From: Mesostigma viride
Taxonomy: Eukaryota; Streptophyta; Mesostigmatophyceae; Mesostigmatales; Mesostigmataceae
Length of the DNA: 64,000 nucleotides
Assembly (NCBI GenBank): GCA_009746045.1
Contig: RPFO01000084.1
Location: 1,548,618-1,612,617 of the forward strand
Reading direction: 5' to 3'
The notes below the pieces were generated by a model. That model was given only the letters and a program-made list of their open reading frames with translations, did not search any database and was not told the origin of the DNA. Positions 21,615 to 32,069 of the stretch are shown one piece after another (positions within the stretch are counted from its first letter, which is position 1; every line of letters begins with the position of its first letter). The translations under genes were made by a program, and so were the position numbers.

Positions 21615-23031
21615 TCACTGCTGCCCAGACTGGCCCCCTGCCCCAGCAGGCTTGGCCTTCCTGTCAGGACACTCACGACGCCAGTGACCTTCCTTGCCAC
21701 ACACAAAGCATGGCCCACCCTTCTTCCCAGACCCAGCCCCACCCTTGCCAGGCTTCCCCTGGCCTCCCTGAGACTGCCCACCCTGCTTGCCCTGATTGCC
21801 TTGAGCTTGGCTCTTGCCTTGCCCTTGGCCACCCTTGCCCTGCTGACCACCAGCTTGCTGGCTCCCAACCCCTCCTTGGGAACCTGCACCCTTGCCACCC
21901 TGAGCCCCATTCCTCTGGCGTCTGAAGCGCCTACGCTTGTTAGGCCTTGCCCCACCACGGGCTGGGTACCCGGGGACATCACCTTGGGCCTGTGCAGCGG
22001 AGGTGGCATTGCTGCCGTGGGACTGAATGGCTTTGCAGGCAGGGTCTGGCTTCCTAATAAGTAAGGATAACCAGCTCTAGAGCACGCAAGGACCCATCTG
22101 TCTGGTTCAGAAACATGCGGGCACTGTTCCTCCCATCCACACTCAACCCCATTCGGTCCAGGAAATAGTCTGCCAGGGCTCTATCTGTGACCAGGAAGCC
22201 ATACTTGGCCCCCTTGTCTCTGATACGGTTGAGCCTGGCCCACTCCTCTGCAACAGGGCCAATGATCTCGAACGTGTCATACTGGTGTTTATAGTAGTTT
22301 GTGAGGTTTAAGACCTTATCTGAAAACTCCTCCCTCAGTCCCTCCAGGAACTGAGCCCAGGTGAGCTTGTCCTTCACAGCCACCCTAGTCTTTTCTCGCA
22401 CACGTTCAGAGGAATCCCGGTTGCATGTTGAGGAATGAAAGACTTGCACTAGATTCACAGTGGGATCCACAGAGAGCACCACCAGCTCCATGTCCTCAAG
22501 CCATTTATCTAGTGCTTCCTGCGCTAATGGTGGACAGAGAGGCTTTTGGCCATTCATGACGGACACGGCGCTCATGTGAGGCCTCGACCCCGGTAACGCC
22601 CTAACTGTCTCAGCCACAGGGGTCGTCACAGCAGCGACACCAGCCACAGCGGGCGTCACAGCTACGACACCACTTGGGCCAGCAGGGTTGGGGGAAGGCA
22701 CATCTACATGACGACGCTTACCATTATCGTCAGAGGACAAGTCCCTCTTACGTTTCTCCAGCGTTGGTTGTCCGCCAGCCACCAGCACAGCATCTGAAGG
22801 CCACTCCGCCCGCGCCCGTTTGGCCTCCTCCATCGCCTCCTCATGTTTGCGCTTGCCTCCCGGCCTCTTGCTCCCGTCACCGTTACTAGCAGGGATCGCT
22901 TCCCCCGCCATGGGCTCCTTCTCCTTTCGCACCACCTGGCCCGTCTCCACAGGCCTCTCCTCCTCGCCTTTGTCGCCGTCGCCGGCCTTCCCACGAGGCA
23001 TTATATTATGTACAAAGCGACACTGCAACAC
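21615..23031 (-). CDS. Copia-like gag with internal TAG
   Basis: Nucleocapsid/capsid polyprotein. The likely start is MPRGKAGDGDK near 23001. The first 140 residues are charged and low-complexity. A capsid-like part follows (WLEDMELVVLSVD .. LTWAQFLEGLREEFSDKVL .. FLDRMGLSVDGR), as in retrotransposon gag. A TAG at 22054-22056 interrupts, and the same frame then continues for about 146 codons. That part includes a Gly/Gln-rich basic stretch and the CCHC knuckle CFVCGKEGHWRRECP, and stops at 21615. The knuckle therefore lies behind an in-frame amber codon. It could be a simple nonsense mutation or a readthrough site. Confidence 0.75.
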
Positions 23032-23059
23032 GCAAGGGTATGCAAAAGAAGACAGGACT

Positions 23060-24199
23060 TCAAGCGTCGGGCAGCTCCTCTGCCTCGCGCTCTGCCTCAG
23101 CGGCGGCTTCTCTCTCCCGCTCTTCAGCAGTGACAGCCACCGGTGTCCTCACCCGAGGAATAGCTCGCACCTCCTCCTCAGAATAAGGTCCAAGAAGGCG
23201 ACTGACGGGCCTCCCGTCTGTGGTTTGGTCAAACGGCACACTCCTCTCGTTAGGGCGCCTGCCCCACACCACGTTACGCACCCAGCGTCCTCCCCCACCT
23301 CGTCGCTCGTTGTATGCCCCAAGGCCGTAGGTGCTGTAGTCGTGCAACGGCTCCGGCGGGATGTGATAATCTGCACGTTGCCGCTCGGAGAACCCTGCTG
23401 CAGAACCGTCTCCCTCGTCCAACTGCTGGGACGAGCGTACGATAACACCCGACGGGCGGTCGACGAACTCGTCGTGCACTGCCTGTGGGGACAGTTCCCG
23501 ACCTGTGACGATTTCCACCGACGGACCGTATGCACCGGGGGCTCCAACCACACGAGGGGTGTCTAATGTGGACCAGATGCCGGCAGGACGCGTGGTGATA
23601 AGCCACCGATCTGCGTGGCCTCGCGACTCTTGAAGCAAAATGTTAACAAGGTGCTCACAGGTTTGAGCAACTACTTCTTGCGAGGACCAGGGGCTGTCCT
23701 GCTCACGCACCTGCGCGTCTCGCACGAGATGTGAAGCGTTCGTCCCCTCACCGAGGGAACTCGTCGCGACCCAATGGTTGAATAATCGGGTGGCACCAAG
23801 GCTGATGGCGACTAACTGTCCCAGCGCCTCTCGAGCAAGATCCAAACCGTGCAGCGTAACGTGCCCACCTTGATAGGCGATCTCAAGGCTGTAGATTAGT
23901 GCCGCAACCTCGTCTCTCAGCGCAATCAAGCGCTCCACCGTCACACGACTCGTCTCCCCCGGAGAAGTCGTGGCCCGCACACGCATCACTACAGGGTCGT
24001 TGGCAGACGGCCCTTCCGAGTTGCCGAAAACAGCGACCCAGCCTCCCCGCGCCAAGCCTCTCGCCAAATGCGCAGCTTGCACAAACGTGGACGCGGTTTC
24101 TGGCTGGCTGTATGGATACAGGGGTCCTTCTGCCTCCTGCCGCGGCACTGCGGCTCCTTGGCTTGGCGACTGCGCAAGCGCCGGAATTTCTTCCGACAT
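23060..24199 (-). CDS. Copia-like 5' ORF, unknown function
   Basis: An open frame of about 380 codons between the 5' LTR and gag. The start MSEEIPALAQ is preferred over an upstream codon because it leaves a short leader after the LTR. Early residues are unremarkable. A helical middle section follows (VERLIALRDEVAALIYSLEIA .. LVNILLQESRGHADRW), then a Gly/Arg stretch (YNERRGGGGRWVRN). The C-terminus is acidic-basic (EEREREAAAEAEREAEELPD). No family is recognised. The intact frame in a young element suggests a maintained product. Standard Copia elements have no such ORF before gag. Confidence 0.6.
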   Translation of the reverse strand: MSEEIPALAQSPSQGAAVPRQEAEGPLYPYSQPETASTFVQAAHLARGLARGGWVAVFGNSEGPSANDPVVMRVRATTSPGETSRVTVERLIALRDEVAALIYSLEIAYQGGHVTLHGLDLAREALGQLVAISLGATRLFNHWVATSSLGEGTNASHLVRDAQVREQDSPWSSQEVVAQTCEHLVNILLQESRGHADRWLITTRPAGIWSTLDTPRVVGAPGAYGPSVEIVTGRELSPQAVHDEFVDRPSGVIVRSSQQLDEGDGSAAGFSERQRADYHIPPEPLHDYSTYGLGAYNERRGGGGRWVRNVVWGRRPNERSVPFDQTTDGRPVSRLLGPYSEEEVRAIPRVRTPVAVTAEEREREAAAEAEREAEELPDA

Positions 24200-24227
24200 G
24201 AAATGCACCGCGGAAAGCAATAGTACG

Positions 24228-24877
24228 AGTTAGACGAACCAGCCCAGAGCGTGTGAGCTCTTGGTCTTTCACGCAAAGCTTGAGCCAATTGCTGGGGACA
24301 GCAATCCTTAGCCCAAACACCAAGCCACACCTTGTTGGTCACTTCCACGTTCAAGTGGGCAACCAGAGCGCGTGCTTCCGAGATAGCTTGGCCATTCCCA
24401 TGACCAAGCTATATGCTTCTTTGTTGCTCCTCGTTCCCATCGGCGTGACGAGGCATATTGCAGGCTTGCTAGCAAATCCTCAACGTCCACTGGCATCCTT
24501 GCAGAGCCAGGACGAACTGGATTTACCTGGCCACCTGCAACCTAGGAAGTACAGGACCTGTCACAAGCCTGCAAGACCTAGTAGTATCCTTGCAGCCTTG
24601 TGCCAGTTCCAGTACCCCACCAGTCGCAGGCTGCTGTCCCTCCTGGTCTACGTGGACTACAGTCACGTGATAGTCAGGCTAAGCCTGTGCAGGCACGGCC
24701 TGCCACGTGTCCTGTCCACTACCTCAGAAGGTTGCACCCTCGCCGACCGCGGACGGCTAGGACTTCGGGACCTCATAACTTTCTTGTCCCTTGTCTGTTT
24801 CAGGCGGTCAGCACGGCGTTGGAAAGGTCTTTCCAAACTGCATCCACTTAGCATATTGGTTGCCCAAAATGCTAACT
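24228..24877 (-). repeat. Copia-like 5' LTR
   Basis: Near-identical to 8695-9344. On the minus strand the internal side begins CGTACTATTGC, which lacks the TGG expected of a primer-binding site for a tRNA 3' end. Confidence 0.9.
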
Positions 24878-24882
24878 CCTGG
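24878..24882. other. Target-site duplication CCTGG (right)
   Basis: Second copy of the CCTGG at 8690-8694. Confidence 0.85.
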
Positions 24883-25629
24883 GCCGCCATGAAGGCCCCG
24901 AATGCCGAGGTCAGGGACTGGATCTGGGCCTGCATCGCAGAAACAGTCGCCGAGAGATGATCAGGCTCGCGATCCAAGCCCAAAGGGGTAGGCTCCACCG
25001 ACACGCGCCGGGTCGACCGTGGTGAAGACGGGACAGGGGAAGGAGCCGACACTGAGGAGGAGGAGTGAGACGCTGCAACTGAGGCCGAATACTCTGGAGT
25101 GTACTGCGCCTCGACTGGTGCGTCCGTAGGGGAAGGGTCGCCAAATGCTACTCCCGCTGATTGGTCCGCGATCTCCATGAACTCGACCGCCCGTAGGAGG
25201 TCACAGGGGTTGTCATCTACATCTGCCTCGCCCTCGCCCGGAAGCCAAGGGAACACGTACCTCCCGTAGGCAGGAGCGGCCCACAGGGGTAGACAGGTAG
25301 GAAAACACCCGGGGGCACTGAAGGACAGCGGCTATCTGCCCCAAGGCAGGGCAGCGGGAGCCACATCCTAAAAGACAATGCCCGGCATCGTCGAACCCAT
25401 GCACAACTAGCTGTTGCGGATCATCGGGGGCCGGGCCAAACCACGAGCCCCCAAAGAGGGCAGCCCTGACTAGAGCCGCATGATGAGCCTGGAGGGCAGG
25501 CTGAACGAGGCCACCCGGATAACTGGAACGTGACACCCATCGGCCCGGAAGGGCCTCGTAGTAGAGCTCTGGGTCCGGTGGTGGAGGGGAAGGCGGCAGG
25601 CTCTCCGCCGGAGGGGTAGGTTCAGCCAT
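24883..25629 (-). pseudogene. Gypsy 3' accessory ORF, proximal part
   Basis: Starts MAEPTPPAESLPPSP shortly after the chromodomain stop. An ordinary-composition section follows (LYYEALPGRWVSRSSYPGG .. FDDAGHCLLGCGSRCPAL). A frame break near 25245 leads into a Ser/Pro-rich part and then a predicted helix (HLSATVSAMQAQIQSLTSAF) cut by the Copia insertion. It resumes at 8689 in the same frame. Together the two parts span about 2.3 kb. The function is unknown. Confidence 0.5.
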
Positions 25630-25705
25630 GATGGCTGCGGAGGGGAGGGGACAACCAACCACCCACCAACAGCAGGAATACGATAAGGGAGGGGCAGGTT
25701 GCCAG

Positions 25706-26206
25706 CTAGAGCTGGTGTAGGGTTTTGTAGTCCTGCAACAAGCGGCTACAACCATCTAACTCACTCTCCGTGTACCATACTTTATCTACCTCACTACGAG
25801 CATACATCCATTTCACCTTATACTGGCGCTGGGTACCGCGGCCCTTTTTAATATCTCTATGGGCCACGATACTCTCTACCTCGTCTTCTACCTCACCAGT
25901 ATCAGGGTTATGCTCTAAAGGGGCAGGAGCTAGTTCTCTACCAGCGAACGTGCTTTGGTGATAAAGCTTCAGCTGGCTTCTATGGAAGGTGTTAGAATGT
26001 GTCTGCCAAGAGGTAGGGATATCTATTTTATATAAGAAATTACCTACTCTAGACAACACACGGAAGGGTCCTAAGAAGGCGGGCCTAAGTTTCACTTTAA
26101 GTTCTGCTTCGAACTTGTGAGCAAAACGGCCAACACGGGGGCCTTCTACTAAGACTAAATCTCCTATATCTATTTCAGGCGCTCTTCTATCTAAGGAGGC
26201 ACGCAA
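25706..26206 (-). pseudogene. Gypsy integrase C-terminus and chromodomain
   Basis: Begins with the integrase C-terminal SH3-like region (DIGDLVLVEGPRVGRFAHKF .. LRPAFLGPFRVLSRVGN .. TFHRSQLKLY). It ends in a chromodomain (EVESIVAHRDIKKGRG, YKVKWMYARSEVDKVWYTE), placed last as in chromoviruses, where it is thought to steer insertion to particular chromatin. The chromodomain carries W in KVKWMY and W in KVWYTE, at positions of the usual aromatic cage. The frame is broken upstream near 26235. Confidence 0.8.
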
Positions 26207-27411
26207 CCTAGCAAGGTACTTGGCCTGAGCCTTTTGGTACCCTGAATTGCGTGATCATGTGCATTTTTCATTTTATCTAGCAAGGCCTGCACACCTTCTA
26301 CGGTATCCCGGGACACATCGTCCCTGTCCCGTAAAGGACTAGCTAAGAGAGAGGTAGGAGTAAGAGGCTGTCTACCAGTATCTAGGAAGAAAGGCGTATA
26401 GCCATGCGCAGCCTGAGGGCAATTGTTAAGGGAGAACTCTACCAAGCATAGATAATCCTCCCAATCACTCCCGAGCCGTTAACATAGTGCCTCAGCGCTT
26501 CTTCCACTACCCTATTAAGACGTTCTACTAGATGAGAGGAGGAGAGAGTGATAGGCAGTACCGAACGTAACCTTGGTACCGATAGCAGCGAAAAACTGCT
26601 GCCAAAAGTCAGAGGTAAATAGCTTATCTTTATCACTAATAAACTGCCTACTCAAACCATGATATCTATAGACGTTATTAAGGTATAGGCGTGCGCAATC
26701 GCGTGCGGTGAGTTCTAAGGGACACGGCACGAGATGACACATACGAGTAAAACGATCTACGAAAACAAGGATCTGGGCGTTACCTCTATCATTCTTCCTA
26801 AAAGGTCCTACAAAATCCATCATAATGGAGTCCCACGGCATGATGGGATCAGGTAGGGTCCTAGGTTCTGCTATCTGTCCTACATTGTTGGGTTTCATCT
26901 CCTGGCAAGATTGACAGGTTCTAACATACTCATCTACATCCTTTAAAAGGGAAGGCCAGTAGTAAGAGCGGGCTACTAGGTCCCGTACCCGTTTACCACC
27001 CTGATGAGCAGCTAAGTCATGCAACTCAAAGAGCAAGGAGGAGCGACAGATAGGAGGGACATACAGGCGCCATTGAGGGGGAGAATCTGCTATCTGCACA
27101 TATAAAAACCCACCTACAAATTTACAAGGGTGCTTGCCTAATTGTTGGGGATGGGCAGCAATGGCAGCTAAAGCTTCCGGCTCAGTGGCCGTAAATCTAC
27201 TAATAAGGCGTTCAAGATCAGAGGTAGGCATCGCTACAGAGGTATCCAGAACAGGTTTAAAGAGATCTCCTACCGCCTTGCCAAAGAGAAGGGGAGGTCC
27301 TAGAGGGACTATGTTATCATAAGACTTTCCTGACCTAGTCGCTATATGGCTAAGCGGTATAGAAATTTTATTTTTCCCCTCCCCCCCCCGAGACCACAGG
27401 AAGGGCCTCAC
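26191..27411 (-). pseudogene. Gypsy integrase core
   Basis: The zinc-binding module is clear: H and H in LHDLAAHQGGKRVRDLV and C-x2-C in VRTCQSCQEM. The catalytic core follows, with Asp in DSIMMDFVGPF and Asp in FISDKDKLFTSDFW. The Glu region (LVERLNRVVEEALRHYV) is in another frame. Frame breaks near 26560, 26475 and 26235 split it, and a C homopolymer at 27379-27389 separates it from the RNase H part. In an intact element it would join the cDNA to host DNA. Confidence 0.8.
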
Positions 27412-28270
27412 ACGGGAGAGAGAGTCCTACGTGAGAAAGGAGATCAGGCATGCGAACAGCTGTATGAAAGAGATAGGCATAGGATTCATCATCAGGTAGT
27501 TCACCATAAGGGGTTACACCCATAGTAGTAGGAACTAGAGTAGTATTGAGAACATCCAAGGTCCTCGAAAAAGGAGTAATCTGCGCGACGGGAGAGTGCA
27601 TCTGGTACTATGTTATCTACACCCTTAACATACTGAAGTTTAAAAGGGGAAAACTGTGCTAAAAACTCCATCCAGCGCGCTTGACGAGGGGTAAGGTTGG
27701 GTTGGGAGAGAAGATGGGTAAGGGGACGGTGATCCGTTGGATAACTAATCTATAAGGATCTATCTCACAGGGTTCATTCAGGCAAACATCAAATTGAGCA
27801 CCTTTAAGAAAGTGCTGCCACGCGTGGCAACAATACACCACCGCTAAGAGTTCCTGCTGGTGTACGGGATAGTTACGCTCCGCAGGGAGCATTGTCCTAG
27901 AGATATACTCAATTGGCTGTAAGCCCTGACCCTGATCCTGGAGAAGGACGCCCCCTATAGCTACCTTACTAGCGTCTGTAGCTACAACAAAGGGTTTAGT
28001 AGTATCCGGTAGGATGAGTACGGGAGGAGAGAGGAGTAGGGATTTTAGACACTGAAAAGCCGACTGACATTCACTACTCCAAACAAAGGGGATATCCTTC
28101 TTTAATAAATGATTAATAGGGGCTGCTATACTTGCGAAACGCGGGATAAAACGCCTATAGTAAGAGGCAATCCCTAGGAAACTACGTACACTTTTAACGT
28201 CGGTAGGGGTAGGCCATTCCTGAATTGACTTAGTTTTATCCGGGTCGGTAGCGACCCCGGCATCTGACAA
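27368..28270 (-). pseudogene. Gypsy RT thumb and RNase H
   Basis: Opens with the RT connection (VRSFLGIASYYRRFIPRFAS). The RNase H follows: Asp in FVVATDASKVAIGGVLLQ and Glu in VHQQELLAVVYCCHAWQH. The frame then breaks near 27740. The usual ending (VKGVDNIVPDALSRR) lies in a second frame, and the stretch 27368-27601 in a third. Confidence 0.78.
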
Positions 28271-29707
28271 ACGTGTCCTAAAAATGGTACACTCCTACCA
28301 GAACGAACTTTAGCACGGCGAGCCCACAAAGAATTTTCAGCCATTATTTCTAAGACTTTCTTTAAATCACGTAGGTGCGTTTCAAAATCAGGAGAGTAAA
28401 TAAGGATATCATCTAAGTAAGCTTGAGCACAAGAACGATCGTGCTCAGATAAAGAAACAGAGGAGAAGGAAGGATCCTTTAAATCAGATGACACTTGAGG
28501 AAGGTGAGAATTCCCATAACAGGTCTAAGCACTTCATTCATTAACATTTGAAAAGAGGCAGGAGAGTTACAGAGTCCCATAGCCGCTACTCTAAACTGGT
28601 AATGACCAAAAGGGGTAGCAAAGGCGGTTTTATGGCAATCCTCAGGCGCTATACGCAGTTGCCAAAAACCATCCGCACAATCCAGTACCGTGAAACAGTG
28701 GAACCTTTAACCTTATTAAATATATCATCAATACGAGGTAGAGGGTATTTAGACTTCACAGTAATATCATTTAACTTCCTATAATCAGTAACTAGGCGAA
28801 ACTTGCCATTTGGCTTAGGAACTAACAGGACACCAGCTGAGTAGGGGGAGTTACTAGGCTCTATCAATCCTGCTTCTAATAGTGACACTAAAATCTGTTT
28901 TAGTTCCTTTAATTCGGTAGGGCCCATTCTATACATCGGAGAGTGCGTAGGAACTGCACCGTCCTTGATAACTACACGGTGTAAAACAGAACGAGGAGGA
29001 GGATAAGAAGGAGTCTTTTCTTCAAAAACTTTTGAGGAATCTATCACAGCCATGTATCTTACTATTTCATTTTCAGTAAATCCCACTCCTATTGTATCCA
29101 CTGTGTTTACATCTATATCCACACTATTATTAGTGATAGGTATCTCCTGTACTTCTAACTGAAGGAACATACATAATAGGTATCCATATTCCTTTAGTTC
29201 AGATCGCAATTCATCATTGGACATTAATACTTCAGGTATAGGTCTTACAGGAGGATCAACAGGTGTAGGAGGAGTAATATCTACCAAGGATAAATTTTCT
29301 AATCTATAATGACGTTCCGGTACCCAGTAAGAGCTATCTGGAAACCAAATGACCATGGTATCATAATTAATAGTAATCTTATTATCCTGGTGCCAATCTA
29401 ATCCTAGTAATACATCAGCTGTAGTGATAGGGCCTATAGTGGCCGTCAGGTTGACAGTACGTCCTTGTATGACCAGGGGAAGGGACACCGTACCCGGGGA
29501 ATGACTGGTGCGACCGTCAGCATAATGGACAGTGACAGTTTTGGTGTGAGGGATAGGGACTAGTCCTAAACGCCTAACTAGGGCCTCGCTCACAAAGGAG
29601 CTAGCCGCACCGCTATCCACTAACACAGAGACGTTCAAAAGTTCATCAGCATGCAAGAAGGGGTCTACAACAGTATGGGGAACGGTTAAGCCACCATTCA
29701 AAAACAT
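28174..29707 (-). pseudogene. Gypsy protease and reverse transcriptase
   Basis: The aspartic protease is recognisable by VLVDSGAASSFV and the later VLLGLDWHQ. The reverse transcriptase begins at GLIEPSNSPYSAGVLLVPK and RLVTDYRKLNDITVKSKYP. The frame breaks near 28700, with the DGFWQLRI and AFATPFGHYQFRV motifs in another frame. It breaks again near 28500 before the catalytic AYLDDILIYS, and again near 28268 (FLGHV region). The motif order is that of Ty3/Gypsy pol. Confidence 0.82.
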
Positions 29708-29813
29708 AAGAGGACGGACACGTAGTGGTAGGGATGATTCAGCTCCTACAGAGGTTATAAAAACAGGCAGGCAAAAATTATTATCTGGGGTACTATCTAA
29801 GGACCTGTCCAGG

Positions 29814-31232
29814 TTACCCCCGGCTGACAGGCCTACTGTTCCCCCTCCCCCCCAAATCCATAGGAACTAACCCCGAAGAAGACCCTGGCGAAAAAGCCAC
29901 TGCTGGAGGGTCACGAGGGAGCGAAGAGGGTGCGGGAGCCTGATTATCATAGGGGAACCCTGGGGGTCCTGTCTGCACAGCATTCAGCCTACTAGGGGTA
30001 GCTGAGGGAATGCGTCCTGGAGTGGGACGAATAGGAGCACGCTGAGGGGTACGAGGAGGGCGAGCGTCGGGATGAGGGGGAGCACCCGAAAGGAACTTGG
30101 GGCACTCACGTTTAAGATGACCTACTTCCTTACAATGATAGCATGTGATATGAGAGACATCCAGAGCTGAAAGGTCAGTAACGCAAATATCTAATTCTTC
30201 TACATAGGAGTTCTCCTCCTCAGGGGTAAGGCTAATATTATTAATACGGGAACGGGTAGGAAGAGAAGGAGTGGTGAAGAAATCTGCTACTCGTAAGAGA
30301 TGCTGACGCACATGCTTGAGGGGTAGATCAGTAAAACGGTAGGCAGAGAACTGGCGCTTTACTTCACGTAATAAGGGTCTACTGAGGCCTTGTAGGAAGC
30401 GAGCACGTACTTCTGCGCCCGACAAATCCCTAATTCGTACCATCTGTGCATCAAATTCTTTCATATACTCCTTAAACGATTTAGTACCCTGCTGCAAGGT
30501 ACCAAAGGCTAATCTATCCTGCCAATCTGCATCAGGAGGGACTAAATGGTTCTCTAAACGCTTAAACAATTCTGCTACTGAGTTAGGGTAGGCATGAGAG
30601 GCCAAAGACTCACACTGGATGAGGTTAGCAAGCTCAGGAGTAATACAGGTAGTAAGATAGTGAGGGACTAGTACAGCATCAGAGAGACGCCATCTATTAT
30701 GATTTTGCCACGACTCTGTATTCTGGGTAAGCAACATAATAAAAGTGAAAAACTGTTGAGGGGTAGACTTAACATCCAACTTGGGTAGGTTAGCAAAGAG
30801 GGGAAGAGCAGGGGGCTTAGGGGGATTAGAAGGGTCAGATTTACCCATAGGGCCACTGTCTTCCACTGCTACATACGAGGGATAGAAGGAAGGAAGAGGA
30901 AAGGTTTTGGATAGGGGTCTAGAAGGGGCCACCGTTTCAGGATGGTGCCCATAGGAGAAGGGAACAGTATATTGCTCACGAAGGGAGGAGTAGGCAAAAT
31001 GATCATAGTTTCTGTCATCTAGAGGCATGGTGCTGAAATCACTATTAACTTCTAAATCAGCCACACGGGTAGGGACCTGGGCAGCCTCGTAGGCCGTATC
31101 GGGGTAGGACCAAGAAGCAGGTGGATAAAAGGGAACTGCACTAGGGCGCCCAGAAGGACCGACAGGGGCAGAGGTACGACCCGTGTTAAAGCAGGGATGG
31201 AAGGCACAGGGTGGGAGGAGGCCTAGAAGCAT
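29814..31232 (-). CDS. Gypsy gag
   Basis: The 472-codon frame covers most of gag. It has a Pro-rich front, a retrotransposon gag domain (TPQQFFTFIMLLTQNTESWQ .. DRLAFGTLQQGTKSFKEYM .. RARFLQGLSRPLLREV) and one CCHC zinc knuckle (CYHCKEVGHLKRECP). A Pro/Arg-rich tail follows. Its true N-terminus is probably in the overlapping frame 31186-31554, so one frame break lies near 31200-31230. Gag forms the particle that packages element RNA. Confidence 0.8.
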   Translation of the reverse strand: MLLGLLPPCAFHPCFNTGRTSAPVGPSGRPSAVPFYPPASWSYPDTAYEAAQVPTRVADLEVNSDFSTMPLDDRNYDHFAYSSLREQYTVPFSYGHHPETVAPSRPLSKTFPLPSFYPSYVAVEDSGPMGKSDPSNPPKPPALPLFANLPKLDVKSTPQQFFTFIMLLTQNTESWQNHNRWRLSDAVLVPHYLTTCITPELANLIQCESLASHAYPNSVAELFKRLENHLVPPDADWQDRLAFGTLQQGTKSFKEYMKEFDAQMVRIRDLSGAEVRARFLQGLSRPLLREVKRQFSAYRFTDLPLKHVRQHLLRVADFFTTPSLPTRSRINNISLTPEEENSYVEELDICVTDLSALDVSHITCYHCKEVGHLKRECPKFLSGAPPHPDARPPRTPQRAPIRPTPGRIPSATPSRLNAVQTGPPGFPYDNQAPAPSSLPRDPPAVAFSPGSSSGLVPMDLGGRGNSRPVSRG

Positions 31233-31554
31233 TGTCAGGGAGTGAGGACCTAATTGAAGGTTGAGCCAAGGTTGCAGGAGGGGCAGGGGCCTGGTTCATA
31301 GCAAAAGAGGGTTCATCACTAAATCTGACACGTTGTTCAAAGGTAGGTGGGGTAATTGAGGGACGACGGCGACCACCAGGAACAGGAGAAGGAGGTGAGG
31401 TGCGCAGATTACCTTGAGGAGTGAGATGGTGCACCGTTTCCAAGGAGTCCCGTCGGTTACCACGAGTATTGTTATTGTTATTAGTATTATTATTATTATT
31501 AGTAGTAGTAGTATTGGTAGGTATAGGCGACATATCTCCACCCACTGGATCCAT
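31186..31554 (-). pseudogene. Gypsy gag N-terminal fragment
   Basis: Starts MDPVGGDMSPIP, then an Asn/Thr run encoded by an AAT/ACT-rich microsatellite near 31465-31510, then Pro-rich sequence. It ends inside the start of the main gag frame, so it looks like the original gag N-terminus separated by an indel. Confidence 0.55.
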
Positions 31555-31676
31555 CTTTAATTAAGTAAAGGAAAGAAGACACAAACGTTGCCTTAAGAAA
31601 GGAATAGGAATCTAAATGGAAGCAATAAAGGAAAAAGGAAAAACCTTGAATGTCTTAAGCAAAAAAACAATTAAAA

Positions 31677-32069
31677 TCAATCCTTTTTAACCACAGTAAT
31701 GGATAGGGAACCAAACTCTAAGGTAAGAGGAGTATCTGAGCTAGATGAGGATGCAGCCCGTTTAGGGGGAGAAGAAGGAGGAGTAGCAAAGACTAGAGCT
31801 TCTACAGGAGGACGACCATGAGGAATAGAACGTACATGTAGGCCTAAATCTGATTCACTATGGTCTATAAGAAATTGCTGAGCTTCTTCAAAGGTAACAA
31901 ATTTCTTGTACCTAACTACGTTATATGTACGGTTTTGCACTATCTTCCTAGCATCTGACCAAGAAAGGAAAATGGCTGACCATTGAGGGGTAATAACTAC
32001 GTAATATTTGGCTAAGCTATTGTCACTGGACGAATGGGAAGGAGCAGTAAAAACACGACGCTGACTCAT
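31677..32069 (-). CDS. RNase H1 N-terminal-like (viroplasmin-type) ORF
   Basis: An intact 130-codon ORF upstream of gag. Residues 20-67 (KYYVVITPQWSAIFLSWSD, then KKFVTFEEAQQFLIDH) match the hybrid-binding domain found at the N-terminus of eukaryotic RNase H1 and in caulimovirus viroplasmin. That domain has a pattern of YYVV, a hydrophobic-SW pair, then KKF-x-T-x-EEA. The domain binds RNA/DNA hybrids or double-stranded RNA. The C-terminal half is Ser/Pro-rich. The intact frame, against a heavily broken pol, is notable. A role in protecting or organising reverse-transcription intermediates is inference. Confidence 0.65.
   Translation of the reverse strand: MSQRRVFTAPSHSSSDNSLAKYYVVITPQWSAIFLSWSDARKIVQNRTYNVVRYKKFVTFEEAQQFLIDHSESDLGLHVRSIPHGRPPVEALVFATPPSSPPKRAASSSSSDTPLTLEFGSLSITVVKKD

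Noticed and set aside
21611-22009. Minus-strand ORF of 132 codons ending GQGASLGSSD
   Set aside because: Out of frame with the CCHC knuckle. The zinc knuckle CFVCGKEGHWRRECP lies in the frame that continues from gag past the TAG.
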